Shown here piece after piece: positions 35,245-44,300 of a stretch of DNA of 64,000 nt. The notes beneath the pieces are model-generated. The model did no database searches and had not been told where the DNA came from. It saw nothing but the letters and a program-made list of their open reading frames with translations. This stretch comes from Microvirga puerhi (lineage in GTDB: Bacteria > Pseudomonadota > Alphaproteobacteria > Rhizobiales > Beijerinckiaceae), in the NCBI RefSeq assembly GCF_020089865.1, contig NZ_JAIRBM010000003.1, forward strand, positions 1 to 64,000, given 5' to 3'. The stretch's first letter is position 1; every line of letters begins with the position of its first letter. The position numbers and the translations under genes are program-made.

Positions 35245-36519
35245 ATGATGAAAGGATTCAAAACTCTGGCCTGTGGGGCCCTGGCGCTCGCGTTGAGCGC
35301 ATCGACTGCGTTTGCCGCCACCGAAGTCCGCATCATGTGGTACTCGGACGGCAACGAGGGCGAGGTCCTGCAGGACATCGTCAAGCGTTTCGAGGCCCAG
35401 AATTCCGACATCAAGGTCGTCATCGACAATGTCGCGTTCGGCATCATCAAGGATCAGCTGCCGGTGCAGCTGGAGGCCGGGCGCGGTCCGGATATCGTCC
35501 GCGTGGTCGAGTTGAAATCCCAGGCCAAGCACTGGCTCGACTTGCGGCCGCATCTCAAGGATGCCGCGACCTTCGAGAAGAACTTCTCCAACACGCTCGA
35601 CTGGATGCGCGACGACGGCAGCAACGCGCTTCCCGGCTTCATGACCCAGCTCACCATCACCGGGCCTTTAGTGAACACGACCCTGTTCGAGCAGGCCAAT
35701 GTTCCCGTCCCTGGCGACAAGGCGACATGGGACGAGTGGGCCGACGCTGCCCGCAAGGTCGCCAAGAGCCAGCAGATTCCGATCGCGCTCGCCTTCGACC
35801 GTTCCGGCCACCGCTTCATGGGGCCTGCGATCTCGATGGGCGCGAAGGTGATCGGTCCCGACGGCAAGCCTGCGGTCATCGATGACGGCTTCAAGGCCAT
35901 GGCCCAGCGCATCGCCGACTGGCACAAGGACGGCACCATGCCCAAGGAGATCTGGGGTGGCGTGGCCGGCACTACCTACAAGGGCGCCAACGACGAGTTC
36001 GTGAACGGACAGGTCGCCGTCTATTTCTCCGGTTCCTGGCAGGTGGCGCAGTTCTCCCAGAAGATCGGCGACAAGTTCGACTGGTCGGCCGGATCGGAGC
36101 CTTGCGGGCCTGCCGCCTGCACGGGCATGCCGGGCGGCGCCGGTCTCGTGGCCGTGAAGTACACACAGCATCCCAAGGAAGTCGCGCGCGTGATGGAATA
36201 TCTGGCGAGCGAGCCGGTGGTACGCGAGTTCTCCGAGCGCACGCTGTTCCTGCCTGCGCATCAGGGCGTGGCGGCCAAAGGCGTCGACTTCAAGTCGAAC
36301 GATCCGAACGTGAAGAAGTCGCTCGATGTCTTCCTGAAGGCGACGCAGACGGCATCTCCGCTCGCGCTCAAGATGCAGAGCTACAAGTGGTCGGGCGCCA
36401 TCTTTGCCGCCGTCATCAGCCGCCTCGGTCAGGTAGTCGCCGGCGAAGCGAAGCTCGACGATGCCTATGCGCGGATCGACGACGACATCAAGCAGAAGGT
36501 CGCCGAGGCCTCCCGCTGA
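35245..36519 (+). CDS. Sugar ABC transporter substrate-binding protein (family 1)
   Basis: A 424-residue exported binding protein. The signal peptide ends STAFAA near residue 25. The body fits SBP_bac_1 (MalE/UgpB group): VRIMWYSDGNEGEVLQDIVKRFEAQ, then AGRGPDIVRV, and the binding-cleft segment GQVAVYFSGSWQVAQF. It starts 22 bases after the 853-residue gene behind GGGAGG. The permeases and ATPase follow directly. By context it binds an unsaturated pectic or rhamnogalacturonan oligosaccharide, similar in role to RhiL of rhizobia, but this is inference. Confidence 0.92.
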   Translation: MMKGFKTLACGALALALSASTAFAATEVRIMWYSDGNEGEVLQDIVKRFEAQNSDIKVVIDNVAFGIIKDQLPVQLEAGRGPDIVRVVELKSQAKHWLDLRPHLKDAATFEKNFSNTLDWMRDDGSNALPGFMTQLTITGPLVNTTLFEQANVPVPGDKATWDEWADAARKVAKSQQIPIALAFDRSGHRFMGPAISMGAKVIGPDGKPAVIDDGFKAMAQRIADWHKDGTMPKEIWGGVAGTTYKGANDEFVNGQVAVYFSGSWQVAQFSQKIGDKFDWSAGSEPCGPAACTGMPGGAGLVAVKYTQHPKEVARVMEYLASEPVVREFSERTLFLPAHQGVAAKGVDFKSNDPNVKKSLDVFLKATQTASPLALKMQSYKWSGAIFAAVISRLGQVVAGEAKLDDAYARIDDDIKQKVAEASR

Positions 36520-36533
36520 CGAGGCGTGACATC

Positions 36534-37562
36534 ATGGCACTCGTGACAGAAGAGAGAGGGCAGGCGTCTAGCCTGTCCTCGCTGTTGGCCCTGCCGTTCC
36601 ACTGGTTCATGGCCGCGCTGAACGCGCCCATGAGCTTTGTGCAGCGGCGGTTCGGCATTGGCGGAATGGGTGTCGTGTTCCTGGCACCGAACATGCTGAT
36701 CTTCGGTGTGTTCGTGCTCATTCCCGTGGCGATCAACGTCGCCTATTCGCTCACTGGCGGCACGGCGATCTTCATGGACGGGCGTCATTTCGTCGGTCTC
36801 GATCAATATCGTTCGCTTCTCAACTGCGAGAACTATGCGATTCCCTCCACCTGCCAGGAGGATGCGTTCTGGCAGAGTGTCCACAACACGGCGTTCTTCG
36901 TCGTCGTGCAGGTGACGGTCCTGGTCCTCGCGGCTCTGGGCACGGCCCTGGTGCTCAATCGCGAAATGCGCAGCCGCGGCTTCTGGCGCAGCGTCTTCTT
37001 CTTCCCCGTGCTGCTGTCGCCGGTGGTCGTCGGCCTGATCTGGAAATGGATCCTGCAGCGCGACGGGCTGCTCAACGCGATCCTGCTCGATTTCGGATTC
37101 GAGCGTACGCTCTGGCTCGCCGAACGCCACTGGGCCATGTTCTGGGCGATCTTCGTCTCCGTCTGGGCTCATCTCGGATTCTACACGCTGATTCTGCTCG
37201 CCGGGCTCCAAGCGATCCCGCGTGACCTCTACGAGGCGGCGATGATGGACGGCACTGGACGCCTGCGCACCTTCTGGCGCATCACCCTGCCGCTTCTCTG
37301 GCCGAACCTTCTCGTGGTCGTGATCCTGGCCCTCATCCGCGCCGTACAGATCTTCGACGAGGCTTTCGTTCTCACCGGTGGTGGTCCCGGAACCAGCACC
37401 ATGTTCATCACGCAGTACATCTACGAGACGGGCTTTGCCCATGTGCTGCGCAACCTCGGCCTCGCCTCGGCAGCCTCGATTCTGATGGGCATCGTTCTCG
37501 TGGCGCTCACCGCGCTGCAGCTCGCGGTTTCGAACCGGCGCGCGAAAAAGGAGGGCGCATGA
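36534..37562 (+). CDS. Sugar ABC transporter permease (MalF/UgpA type)
   Basis: A 342-residue membrane protein. About six helices follow a cytoplasmic N-terminal stretch with an amphipathic segment (residues 1-40). The EAA loop that docks on the ATPase is EAAMMDGTGRLRTFWRITLP. The ATG at 36534 is 14 bases after the binding-protein stop. A periplasmic insertion between helices 1 and 2 contains two Cys residues (LLNCENYAIPSTCQED) that could form a disulfide. It pairs with the permease at 37559, which overlaps it by 4 bases. Confidence 0.92.
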   Translation: MALVTEERGQASSLSSLLALPFHWFMAALNAPMSFVQRRFGIGGMGVVFLAPNMLIFGVFVLIPVAINVAYSLTGGTAIFMDGRHFVGLDQYRSLLNCENYAIPSTCQEDAFWQSVHNTAFFVVVQVTVLVLAALGTALVLNREMRSRGFWRSVFFFPVLLSPVVVGLIWKWILQRDGLLNAILLDFGFERTLWLAERHWAMFWAIFVSVWAHLGFYTLILLAGLQAIPRDLYEAAMMDGTGRLRTFWRITLPLLWPNLLVVVILALIRAVQIFDEAFVLTGGGPGTSTMFITQYIYETGFAHVLRNLGLASAASILMGIVLVALTALQLAVSNRRAKKEGA

Positions 37563-38611
37563 ACGCGTTGACCACCTTCCTCCTGCGCCGCCGCGGCGGT
37601 CAGAGCTGGCACTGGACCGACATGCTCGCCTATCTCTGGCTTGCGATCGGTCTGGTGCTGATGTTCGGGCCGGTGCTGTGGCTGACGGTCTCGTCCTTCA
37701 AGACCCCGGCGACCCTGGCCGAGTTCCCGCCGACGCTGCTGCCGCTCGACACCCAGGTGGCGACGGTCCCCGGCTACGACAAGCCGCTGCCGCTCTACCG
37801 CGTGACGATGGAGGACGGGAGCCAGCGGGTTCTGGCGCAGGTGCGCCGGGTCGGGATCATGGCGCAGATGGTCGACCCGCAGAGCCCGCAGGCCATCGTG
37901 CGGGTACCGATCGACAAGCGCGTGCCGGTGCGCGAGATCAGCCTTGCGACATCGAATTACAGCGAGCCGCTGCGGCAGTTCGACTTCCTGCGCTATTTCC
38001 AGAACTCGGTCTTCGTGACCGTCATGGCGACTTTGATCACGCTGGTCGTGAATTCCATGGCCGCCTTCGCGCTCTCGAAATACGAGTTCAAGGGTAGGGC
38101 GGCGGTGCTCGGGATCATCCTGGCGACCCTGATGGTGCCGCTCTCGGTGATCGTCGTGCCGCTCTATCTGGTGGTGAACCAGCTCAATCTCTTCGATACA
38201 CTTTGGGGGGTGATCCTGCCCACCGTCGCCACGCCAACCGGTGTCTTCCTGCTGCGGCAATACATGCTGACCATTCCGGACGAACTCATCGATGCCGCGC
38301 GCATGGACAAGGCCTCGGAGTGGCAGATCTATTGGCGTATCGTCCTGCCGCTGGCGGCGCCTGCGCTCGCGGTGCTTGCGATCTTCTCCGTCATGTGGCG
38401 CTGGAATGACTTCCTGTGGCCCCTCATCGTGCTCTCGCGGAAGGAGCAGTACACCCTGCAGGTCGGGCTCAACGCGTTCTCCGGCGAATTGAACGTGCAA
38501 TGGCACTATGTGCTGTCCATGACGGTGCTGTCGATCCTGCCGGTGGCGCTGATCTTCCTGTTCCTGCAGCGCTACATCACCGCCGGCATCGCCAATACCG
38601 GCCTGAAATGA
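37559..38611 (+). CDS. Sugar ABC transporter permease (MalG/UgpE type) with long periplasmic loop
   Basis: A 350-residue membrane protein with the MalG-type EAA loop DAARMDKASEWQIYWRIVLP. Between the first helix (about 23-45) and the second (about 150-170) lies a stretch of roughly 100 residues. The loop carries predicted beta strands (LYRVTMEDGSQRVLAQVRR) and is much longer than the loop in E. coli MalG. The start ATG overlaps the TGA of the upstream permease gene (ATGA), a sign of coupled translation. It forms the importer channel with the 36534 product. Confidence 0.92.
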   Translation: MNALTTFLLRRRGGQSWHWTDMLAYLWLAIGLVLMFGPVLWLTVSSFKTPATLAEFPPTLLPLDTQVATVPGYDKPLPLYRVTMEDGSQRVLAQVRRVGIMAQMVDPQSPQAIVRVPIDKRVPVREISLATSNYSEPLRQFDFLRYFQNSVFVTVMATLITLVVNSMAAFALSKYEFKGRAAVLGIILATLMVPLSVIVVPLYLVVNQLNLFDTLWGVILPTVATPTGVFLLRQYMLTIPDELIDAARMDKASEWQIYWRIVLPLAAPALAVLAIFSVMWRWNDFLWPLIVLSRKEQYTLQVGLNAFSGELNVQWHYVLSMTVLSILPVALIFLFLQRYITAGIANTGLK

Positions 38612-38639
38612 CATCCGTGAACGCGAGAAAGACACCGCC

Positions 38640-39707
38640 GTGAGTGACCTCGTTCTCAACCAAGTCGTCAAGGAATTCGGTGCCGTTCGCATTCTGCACG
38701 GCATCGATCTCGCAATCCGCGACGGTGAGTTCGTGGTCTTCGTCGGCCCGTCGGGCTGCGGAAAGTCGACTCTGCTCCGGGTCATCGCAGGCCTTGAGCG
38801 GGTCAGCAGCGGCGAGATCCGTCTCGACAGCCGTCTCGTCAACGACGTGTCCGCCGCCGATCGCGGCCTTGCCATGGTGTTCCAGTCCTACGCACTCTAT
38901 CCGCATATGAGCGTGCGTCAGAATCTGGCCTTCGGGCTGGAGAACAGCCGCATGCCGAAGGCGGAGATCGACAAGCGCGTGGCGGAGGCCGCGCGGATGC
39001 TGCTCATCGAGCCGCTTCTCCACCGCAAGCCGCGCCAGCTCTCGGGCGGACAGCGTCAGCGTGTCGCCATCGGCCGGGCCATTGTGCGTCGGCCTGGCAT
39101 CTTCCTTTTGGACGAACCGCTGTCGAACCTCGATGCGGAGCTGCGCGTCGTCATGCGCGCCGAACTCGCGGCCCTGCACAACAGCCTGAAGGCGACCATG
39201 ATCTACGTCACGCACGACCAGACGGAGGCCATGACGCTTGCCGATCGGATCGTCGTGCTGAAAGACGGCCGTATCGAGCAGGTCGGCACGCCACTCGAGC
39301 TCTACAACCAGCCCGCCAATCGTTTCGTGGCCGGCTTCATCGGCTCACCGCGCATGAATTTCATCGAGGGTGAGGCGGCTGTTGCTGGCGCTGTTTCCAT
39401 CAACGGCCGCACGCTGCCGCTTCCGGGCCTCGCGGCTCAAACGGGTGCGTCCATCGTTCTCGGCGTGCGCCCGCACGCGGTAACGCTGACGGCTCCGGAG
39501 GATGCGGCCATCCCGCTCGAAGTGACTCTGGTGGAGCAGCTGGGTGCGGAAACGGTTCTGCATGGACGCACGGTGAAGGGAGAATCCTTCACCGTCACGG
39601 CGCCGGGCCAGGGCCGTTTCTCCATCGGCGAGCGCGTCGGCGTGACCTTCGCACCCGAGCACGTTCATGTCTTCGACGGCGAGGGCCGGGTGATTTCGCG
39701 ATCCTGA
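38640..39707 (+). CDS. Sugar ABC transporter ATP-binding protein (MalK/UgpC type)
   Basis: A 355-residue ATPase with Walker A GPSGCGKST, signature LSGGQRQR, Walker B IFLLDEPLSNLD, and switch His in YVTHDQTEAM. The C-terminal regulatory TOBE/OB domain begins near residue 240 (RFVAGFIGSPRMNF, later LGVRPHAV). It starts with GTG at 38640, 28 bases after the permease. MalK-type ATPases can serve several sugar importers, but placement makes it the motor of this one. It completes the transport unit. Confidence 0.94.
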   Translation: MSDLVLNQVVKEFGAVRILHGIDLAIRDGEFVVFVGPSGCGKSTLLRVIAGLERVSSGEIRLDSRLVNDVSAADRGLAMVFQSYALYPHMSVRQNLAFGLENSRMPKAEIDKRVAEAARMLLIEPLLHRKPRQLSGGQRQRVAIGRAIVRRPGIFLLDEPLSNLDAELRVVMRAELAALHNSLKATMIYVTHDQTEAMTLADRIVVLKDGRIEQVGTPLELYNQPANRFVAGFIGSPRMNFIEGEAAVAGAVSINGRTLPLPGLAAQTGASIVLGVRPHAVTLTAPEDAAIPLEVTLVEQLGAETVLHGRTVKGESFTVTAPGQGRFSIGERVGVTFAPEHVHVFDGEGRVISRS

Positions 39708-39746
39708 CGAATCGGCTACAATCACCCGATTTCTCCGCAACAAAAA

Positions 39747-39770
39747 AAGGCCGGAGACATCTCCGGCCTT
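39747..39770 (-). terminator. Rho-independent terminator of ppa
   Basis: A 10-base perfect stem (AAGGCCGGAG/CTCCGGCCTT, 4-base loop). On the minus strand it runs into seven T. It lies 34 bases past the ppa stop and could also slow plus-strand read-through from the ABC operon. Confidence 0.85.
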
Positions 39771-39803
39771 CCGTCGGTAGGAAAAGCGTTCAGGCTTTTT
39801 CCT

Positions 39804-40337
39804 TCAAGCTTTCTTCTTGGCGCGCTCGATACCCTCGCGAATGAGGCGCTTCGCGTCTTCCGCGTCGCCCCAGCGGATGATCTTCACCCACTTGCCGGGC
39901 TCGAGGTCCTTGTAGTGCTCGAAGAAATGCTCGATCTGCTTGAGAGTGATCTCGGGCAGGTCGGTATAGGTCACGACCCGGTCATAGCGCTGGGTGAGGG
40001 CGTGGGACGGCACGGCGATGATCTTCTCGTCCTCGCCCGCATTGTCCTCCATCACCAGAACGCCGACTGGACGTACATTCATGACCGCGCCGGGAATGAT
40101 CGCGCGGGTATTGGCGATCAGCACGTCGCAGGGGTCGCCGTCGCCAGAGAGCGTGTGGGGAATGAAGCCGTAATTTCCCGGATAGCGCATGGCCGTGTAG
40201 AGAAAGCGGTCCACGAAAAGCGCGCCGGATTCTTTTTCCATCTCGTATTTGATGGGCTCGCCGCCGAGCGGTACTTCGATGATGACGTTCACGTCCTCCG
40301 GCGGGTTCTTTCCGATCGGGATCGCATCCAGGCGCAT
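39804..40337 (-). CDS. ppa: Inorganic pyrophosphatase
   Basis: A 177-residue family I soluble pyrophosphatase that hydrolyses PPi to phosphate. The metal-binding signature DGDPCDVLI is intact, as are [30 protein letters not shown] and the later KIIAVP and KWVKI segments. Length is normal. It is a single-gene unit on the minus strand with its own terminator. It is a housekeeping gene. Confidence 0.97.
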   Translation of the reverse strand: MRLDAIPIGKNPPEDVNVIIEVPLGGEPIKYEMEKESGALFVDRFLYTAMRYPGNYGFIPHTLSGDGDPCDVLIANTRAIIPGAVMNVRPVGVLVMEDNAGEDEKIIAVPSHALTQRYDRVVTYTDLPEITLKQIEHFFEHYKDLEPGKWVKIIRWGDAEDAKRLIREGIERAKKKA

Positions 40338-40454
40338 TCACTCATTCTCCGAGGAGGGATTTCTTTGGGGGCTTCCTAACCGGTGAGGGCGCCAGCAACA
40401 AGGTGCCGACGCGATTTTCGGGGAATTCTTCCGCCCAGCCGTGACAGTCTTCGC

Positions 40455-40976
40455 TCAGGCCGGCCGGCCGTCACCGAAGAGATAGGCGACTTTGGCCAGC
40501 GGAATGCCGCCGATTCGCTCCTCCACCCGGGCGATACGGCGTCCGCCCAGCCCCTCGTAGAAGCGGCAGGCGCGCTCGTTGTCCGCCAGCGCCCAGATGG
40601 CGATGCGGTCCATGCCCTTGTCGTGCAGATCGTTGCGCACCGCCTGGAACAGGCGGCGTCCGAGGCCGATGCCCTGGTATTCGGGCAGGAGATAGAACTC
40701 GTCGATCTCGCCCTCGGCGGGCAGGGACCGGTCACGGCAGCGGCCGTAGGAGATATAGCCCGCGACCCCTTGTCCGGGATCGATCACCACCAGGGGGCGG
40801 CCCCGGGTTACCGTAGAGCGCCACCAGCGTGGCCCGCGCCGGGTCAGCATCTTCTCCAGCGCCACTCCCGGAATGATGCCCCGGTAGGCCTCCCGCCAGG
40901 CGGTCTCGAAGACATGAGAGAGAGCCTCCGCATCGGCGGCTTTGGCGTGGCGAATACTGACGAGAAGGTCGCTCAT
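40455..40976 (-). CDS. GNAT-family N-acetyltransferase
   Basis: A 173-residue acetyltransferase. The acetyl-CoA pyrophosphate loop is seen in YLLPEYQGIGLGRRLFQAV (Q/RxxGxG/A motif). ALADNERACRFYEGLGG follows, the usual C-terminal strand-helix. The ATG at 40976 is preferred over an in-frame codon at 41003. The substrate is unknown; small-molecule amines or protein termini are both possible. A CtrA-type site lies 52 bases upstream. Confidence 0.88.
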   Translation of the reverse strand: MSDLLVSIRHAKAADAEALSHVFETAWREAYRGIIPGVALEKMLTRRGPRWWRSTVTRGRPLVVIDPGQGVAGYISYGRCRDRSLPAEGEIDEFYLLPEYQGIGLGRRLFQAVRNDLHDKGMDRIAIWALADNERACRFYEGLGGRRIARVEERIGGIPLAKVAYLFGDGRPA

Positions 40977-41371
40977 GAACGGTTGGGCCAAGAGAAAAGC
41001 CAAGGGTGAAGTGTCCGCCCGACAGAGTTAACGGGCCGTTAACGGCGCCTCGCTCTTTGGGGGTGCAGGCCTGGCCTTAATAAGGGATTGAGCAGCGGCC
41101 GGGGGCGGGCAAAAGGACGCAAGGGCCAGCGGCGGAAACAGCTCAGATCCGCAGTCGGCGGCAAAGGCCAACAAACGACCGGTAAATCCGCACAGAAGTG
41201 TGAGCGTGTCGAATGGCACGTGACGCATCCGGGCAAGGGTTGATTTTTAATAACATTACGTTAAGTCGGAAAACAACATCTCATCCCATTAAAAAACCAA
41301 GTTTCAGCCTGCCCCCAACACAGCAAGGCTCAGTCCTGCCCATAGGAACATAAGGTTTACGGAGGTCGATC
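40977..41371. other. 395-base divergent intergenic region before the large RTX gene
   Basis: No gene is credible here. The left part has a CtrA-type site (41028-41042). The right part (41240-41350) is AT-rich against GC-rich surroundings and probably carries the promoter of the RTX gene, whose start has GGAGG 7 bases upstream. A second TTAA pair at 41247 and 41261 has the wrong spacing for CtrA. Confidence 0.5.
41028..41042. promoter_or_regulatory. CtrA-type site (TTAA-N7-TTAA) between GNAT and RTX genes
   Basis: TTAACGGGCCGTTAA fits the full CtrA consensus, with C following on the plus strand. The centre is a perfect palindrome (GTTAACGG-like arms). It is 52 bases upstream of the GNAT ATG and 330 bases upstream of the RTX ATG, so the acetyltransferase is the nearer target. 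Confidence 0.45.
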
Positions 41372-44300
41372 ATGACGATTCCTGATCTGTGGAGCGATAT
41401 TACCTCCATTGAAATGCATGTACCCTGGGTTTTGGAGCCAGTTGCCAACACCACCGTTTTGCGAGACGGATGGATCGTTGCGACCTGGTTGGATGCTGAT
41501 GACCAGGTTTACAGGGGCCAAATCCTTAACGCCGATGGCACGCCCTTTGGGCAGACATTCATCATTGGAGACTCAGGTACATCAGCAGCCAGAGCTCCAT
41601 CGGTCGCGGCACTGCCGAACGGGCGTTTCATCGTTGCTTACGGCCATTATGACGGCAGTAATAACTACACTCTCATCCAGAAAACCTTCGATGTTTTCGG
41701 CGGTCAGCTCGATGAAAATGCTATTGCGTCAGCAAACTTGATCGCAGGAATAGGACTTAGTCCTTCCGCCAATGTCTTTGCAGATGGTTCTTTCGACATC
41801 ACCTATAATAGCGATGGAGCAGTTAAATACTTCCGGCATTCGGATGCCGGCGCTTTTTACGGCACGATCAGTTCAAGTGGTCTTAACATGGGAAAAAGTG
41901 CTGTATCCCAGAATACTTTCGCGAATTTGGAATACAACGATCAAAAACTTTACCTCTCGGTTTCATTCGCAAATGGCTTTCGCATAATCCGGACTGCCGT
42001 GAGCGATGCATCTTATGAGCTTGCTCAAGCCAGCGATGTGACGGCCCTTGCTGACGGGACGTTTGCAGTAACCTATGTGGAGAATACTGCCACATCGGGG
42101 AGCCTGAAGGCGAAAATCTTCTTTGCAGACGGCCGTGTCAAGGAGACGATCATTCTATACGATAGCAATAAGCCTCTAGGGCCCACGGCTATACAGCATC
42201 TGTCCGGTTCGGATTTTGCCTTCTCAGTGATCGATGGCGACGCTACCGGGCCGCTTCACGTGGGCACATTCCGGGATGGACAGGTTGATCAGTGGGATAT
42301 GCCAACGGCGAGAGCTATCCATCCCGAAATCGTCGCCCTGAACGACGGGCGGTTTTTAGTTCAGTGGAAGACCGCAATCATCGGCGGCCCCGCGCAGTTT
42401 GCCATCTACGATCCGCGCACGGCAGCGGTCAATTGGACGGGCGACGAGATTGGCCAGCAATATGCCGGGACGAAGTTCGGCGATCAGCTTCATGGCGGCG
42501 ATGGGGCGGACACGCTCTACGGAGCTGGAGGCGATGATCGCCTTGGTGGCGACGGCGGCAACGATACCCTTTACGGCGGCACAGGCAATGACACGCTCGA
42601 AGGCGGTGACGGCAATGACCTGCTCGTTGGCGGCGTTGGCGCCGATAGTCTCGACGGTGGCAACGATGATGACACCGTCACCTATATCGCCATGACAAGC
42701 GGCGTCATCGTTGATCTGTCGACCAACAACAACGGCGGGGCGGCGGCGGGCGATTTTCTCGTCAATATCGAGACCGTCGAAGGCACGAACCAAGCGGATA
42801 CGCTCATCGGCGTCAAGCTGGCGAACGGCAACGGCGTCACGCTTTGGGGCAAGGGCGGCAACGATCATCTGATCGGCAAGGATGGCGCCGACCATCTTGA
42901 CGGCGGCGAGGGTAACGACACGCTCTTCGGTGGGTTAGGCAGCGACACTCTCGATGGCGGAACCGATACCGACACGGTGTCCTATCTCGGAATGACGAGT
43001 GGTGTCACCGTCGACCTGTCGAACAGCGCGAATAATGGCGGCGGGGCGGCGGGCGATATCCTGATCAGCATCGAAGCGGTGCAGGGAACCGATTCCAGCG
43101 ATACGCTGATAGGGATCGATCTTGGCGGTGGCCGCGGCGTCGCGCTCGATGGCATGGGTGGCAGCGACAGTCTGGCCGGCGCCGCTGGCAACGACCGGCT
43201 TGATGGCGGCGAGGGCAATGACACGCTCAACGGCGGCAAGGGCGACGATACCATGGCCGGCGGCGCTGGCAACGACGTCTACTATGTCGACAGTGCGGGC
43301 GATAAAGTCTTCGAGCTGGGCAACGAAGGGACGGACACGGTCCATAGCACGGTCGATTTCGACATTACAATCTGGGCGATCGAGAACGTAATTCTCGAAG
43401 GCACAGCCGACTTGAACATCGTCGGCAACCACTACGACAACATCCTGACCGGCAATGCCGGCAATAACCGCATCGTCGCTGCGGAGGGCAACGATACCGT
43501 CAAGGGTGGCGACGGTAACGACACGCTGATCGGCGGCGCTGGAGCCGATCTCCTGGACGGCGAGGGCGGCATCAACCGGGTGAGCTATGCGACCTCCTCC
43601 GCAGGTGTGATGGTGAATCTCGGCTCCGGCATCGGCAAGTATGGCGATGCCGAAGGCGATCAGTTGGTCAATATCCAGCAGCTCGAAGGCTCGAACTATG
43701 CCGATACGTTCATAGCAAGTGCGGCCGGCAGCCTGATCTCGGGCTTGGGCGGCAACGACACCATTACCGGCGCTGGCGGAGAAGATGTTCTCGGTGGCGA
43801 TGAGGGTGACGATGTCCTTGATGGCGGTGGAGCGCACGATGTTCTCTACGGCGGTGCCGGCAACGACATCATGACCGGCGGAGCAGGCAACGATTACCTG
43901 GATGGGGAAAACGGCGTCGACACGGCAAAGTTCAGCGGCTCTTACGCCAGCTACAACATCGTCGAGAATGCAGACGGAACCTTCACCGTCAAAGGCCAAG
44001 ACGGAGAGGACACCCTCAAGAACATCGAGTTCGCGGACTTCGACGGTCAGATCGTGAGGCTTGCACCGGGAGGCGCCAACCTCGCCCCGATCATCGATGG
44101 CCTGTCGAACAACGTTGTCGATGAGGACAAAGCTCCCCAAAGCGTAGTCGGCGCTTTCTCGGCCCATGACCCTGAGGATGGAACAACCGGGCTCGTCTAT
44201 GAGCTCAAGGATGCGAACGGCCAGGCCGCTGATGCAGACGGTCGGTTCGAGGTTGATGCCAGCGGGAATCTGAAGGTCGCGAAGGAGCTTACGGGCGGCC

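Noticed and set aside
41028-41228. A 66-codon minus-strand frame in the divergent region before the RTX gene
   Set aside because: Starts far from any ribosome site, overlaps the CtrA-type box, and shows no family pattern.
41247-41264. TTAA..TTAA pair resembling a CtrA box
   Set aside because: The spacer is 10 bases, not 7, so it does not fit the full consensus.
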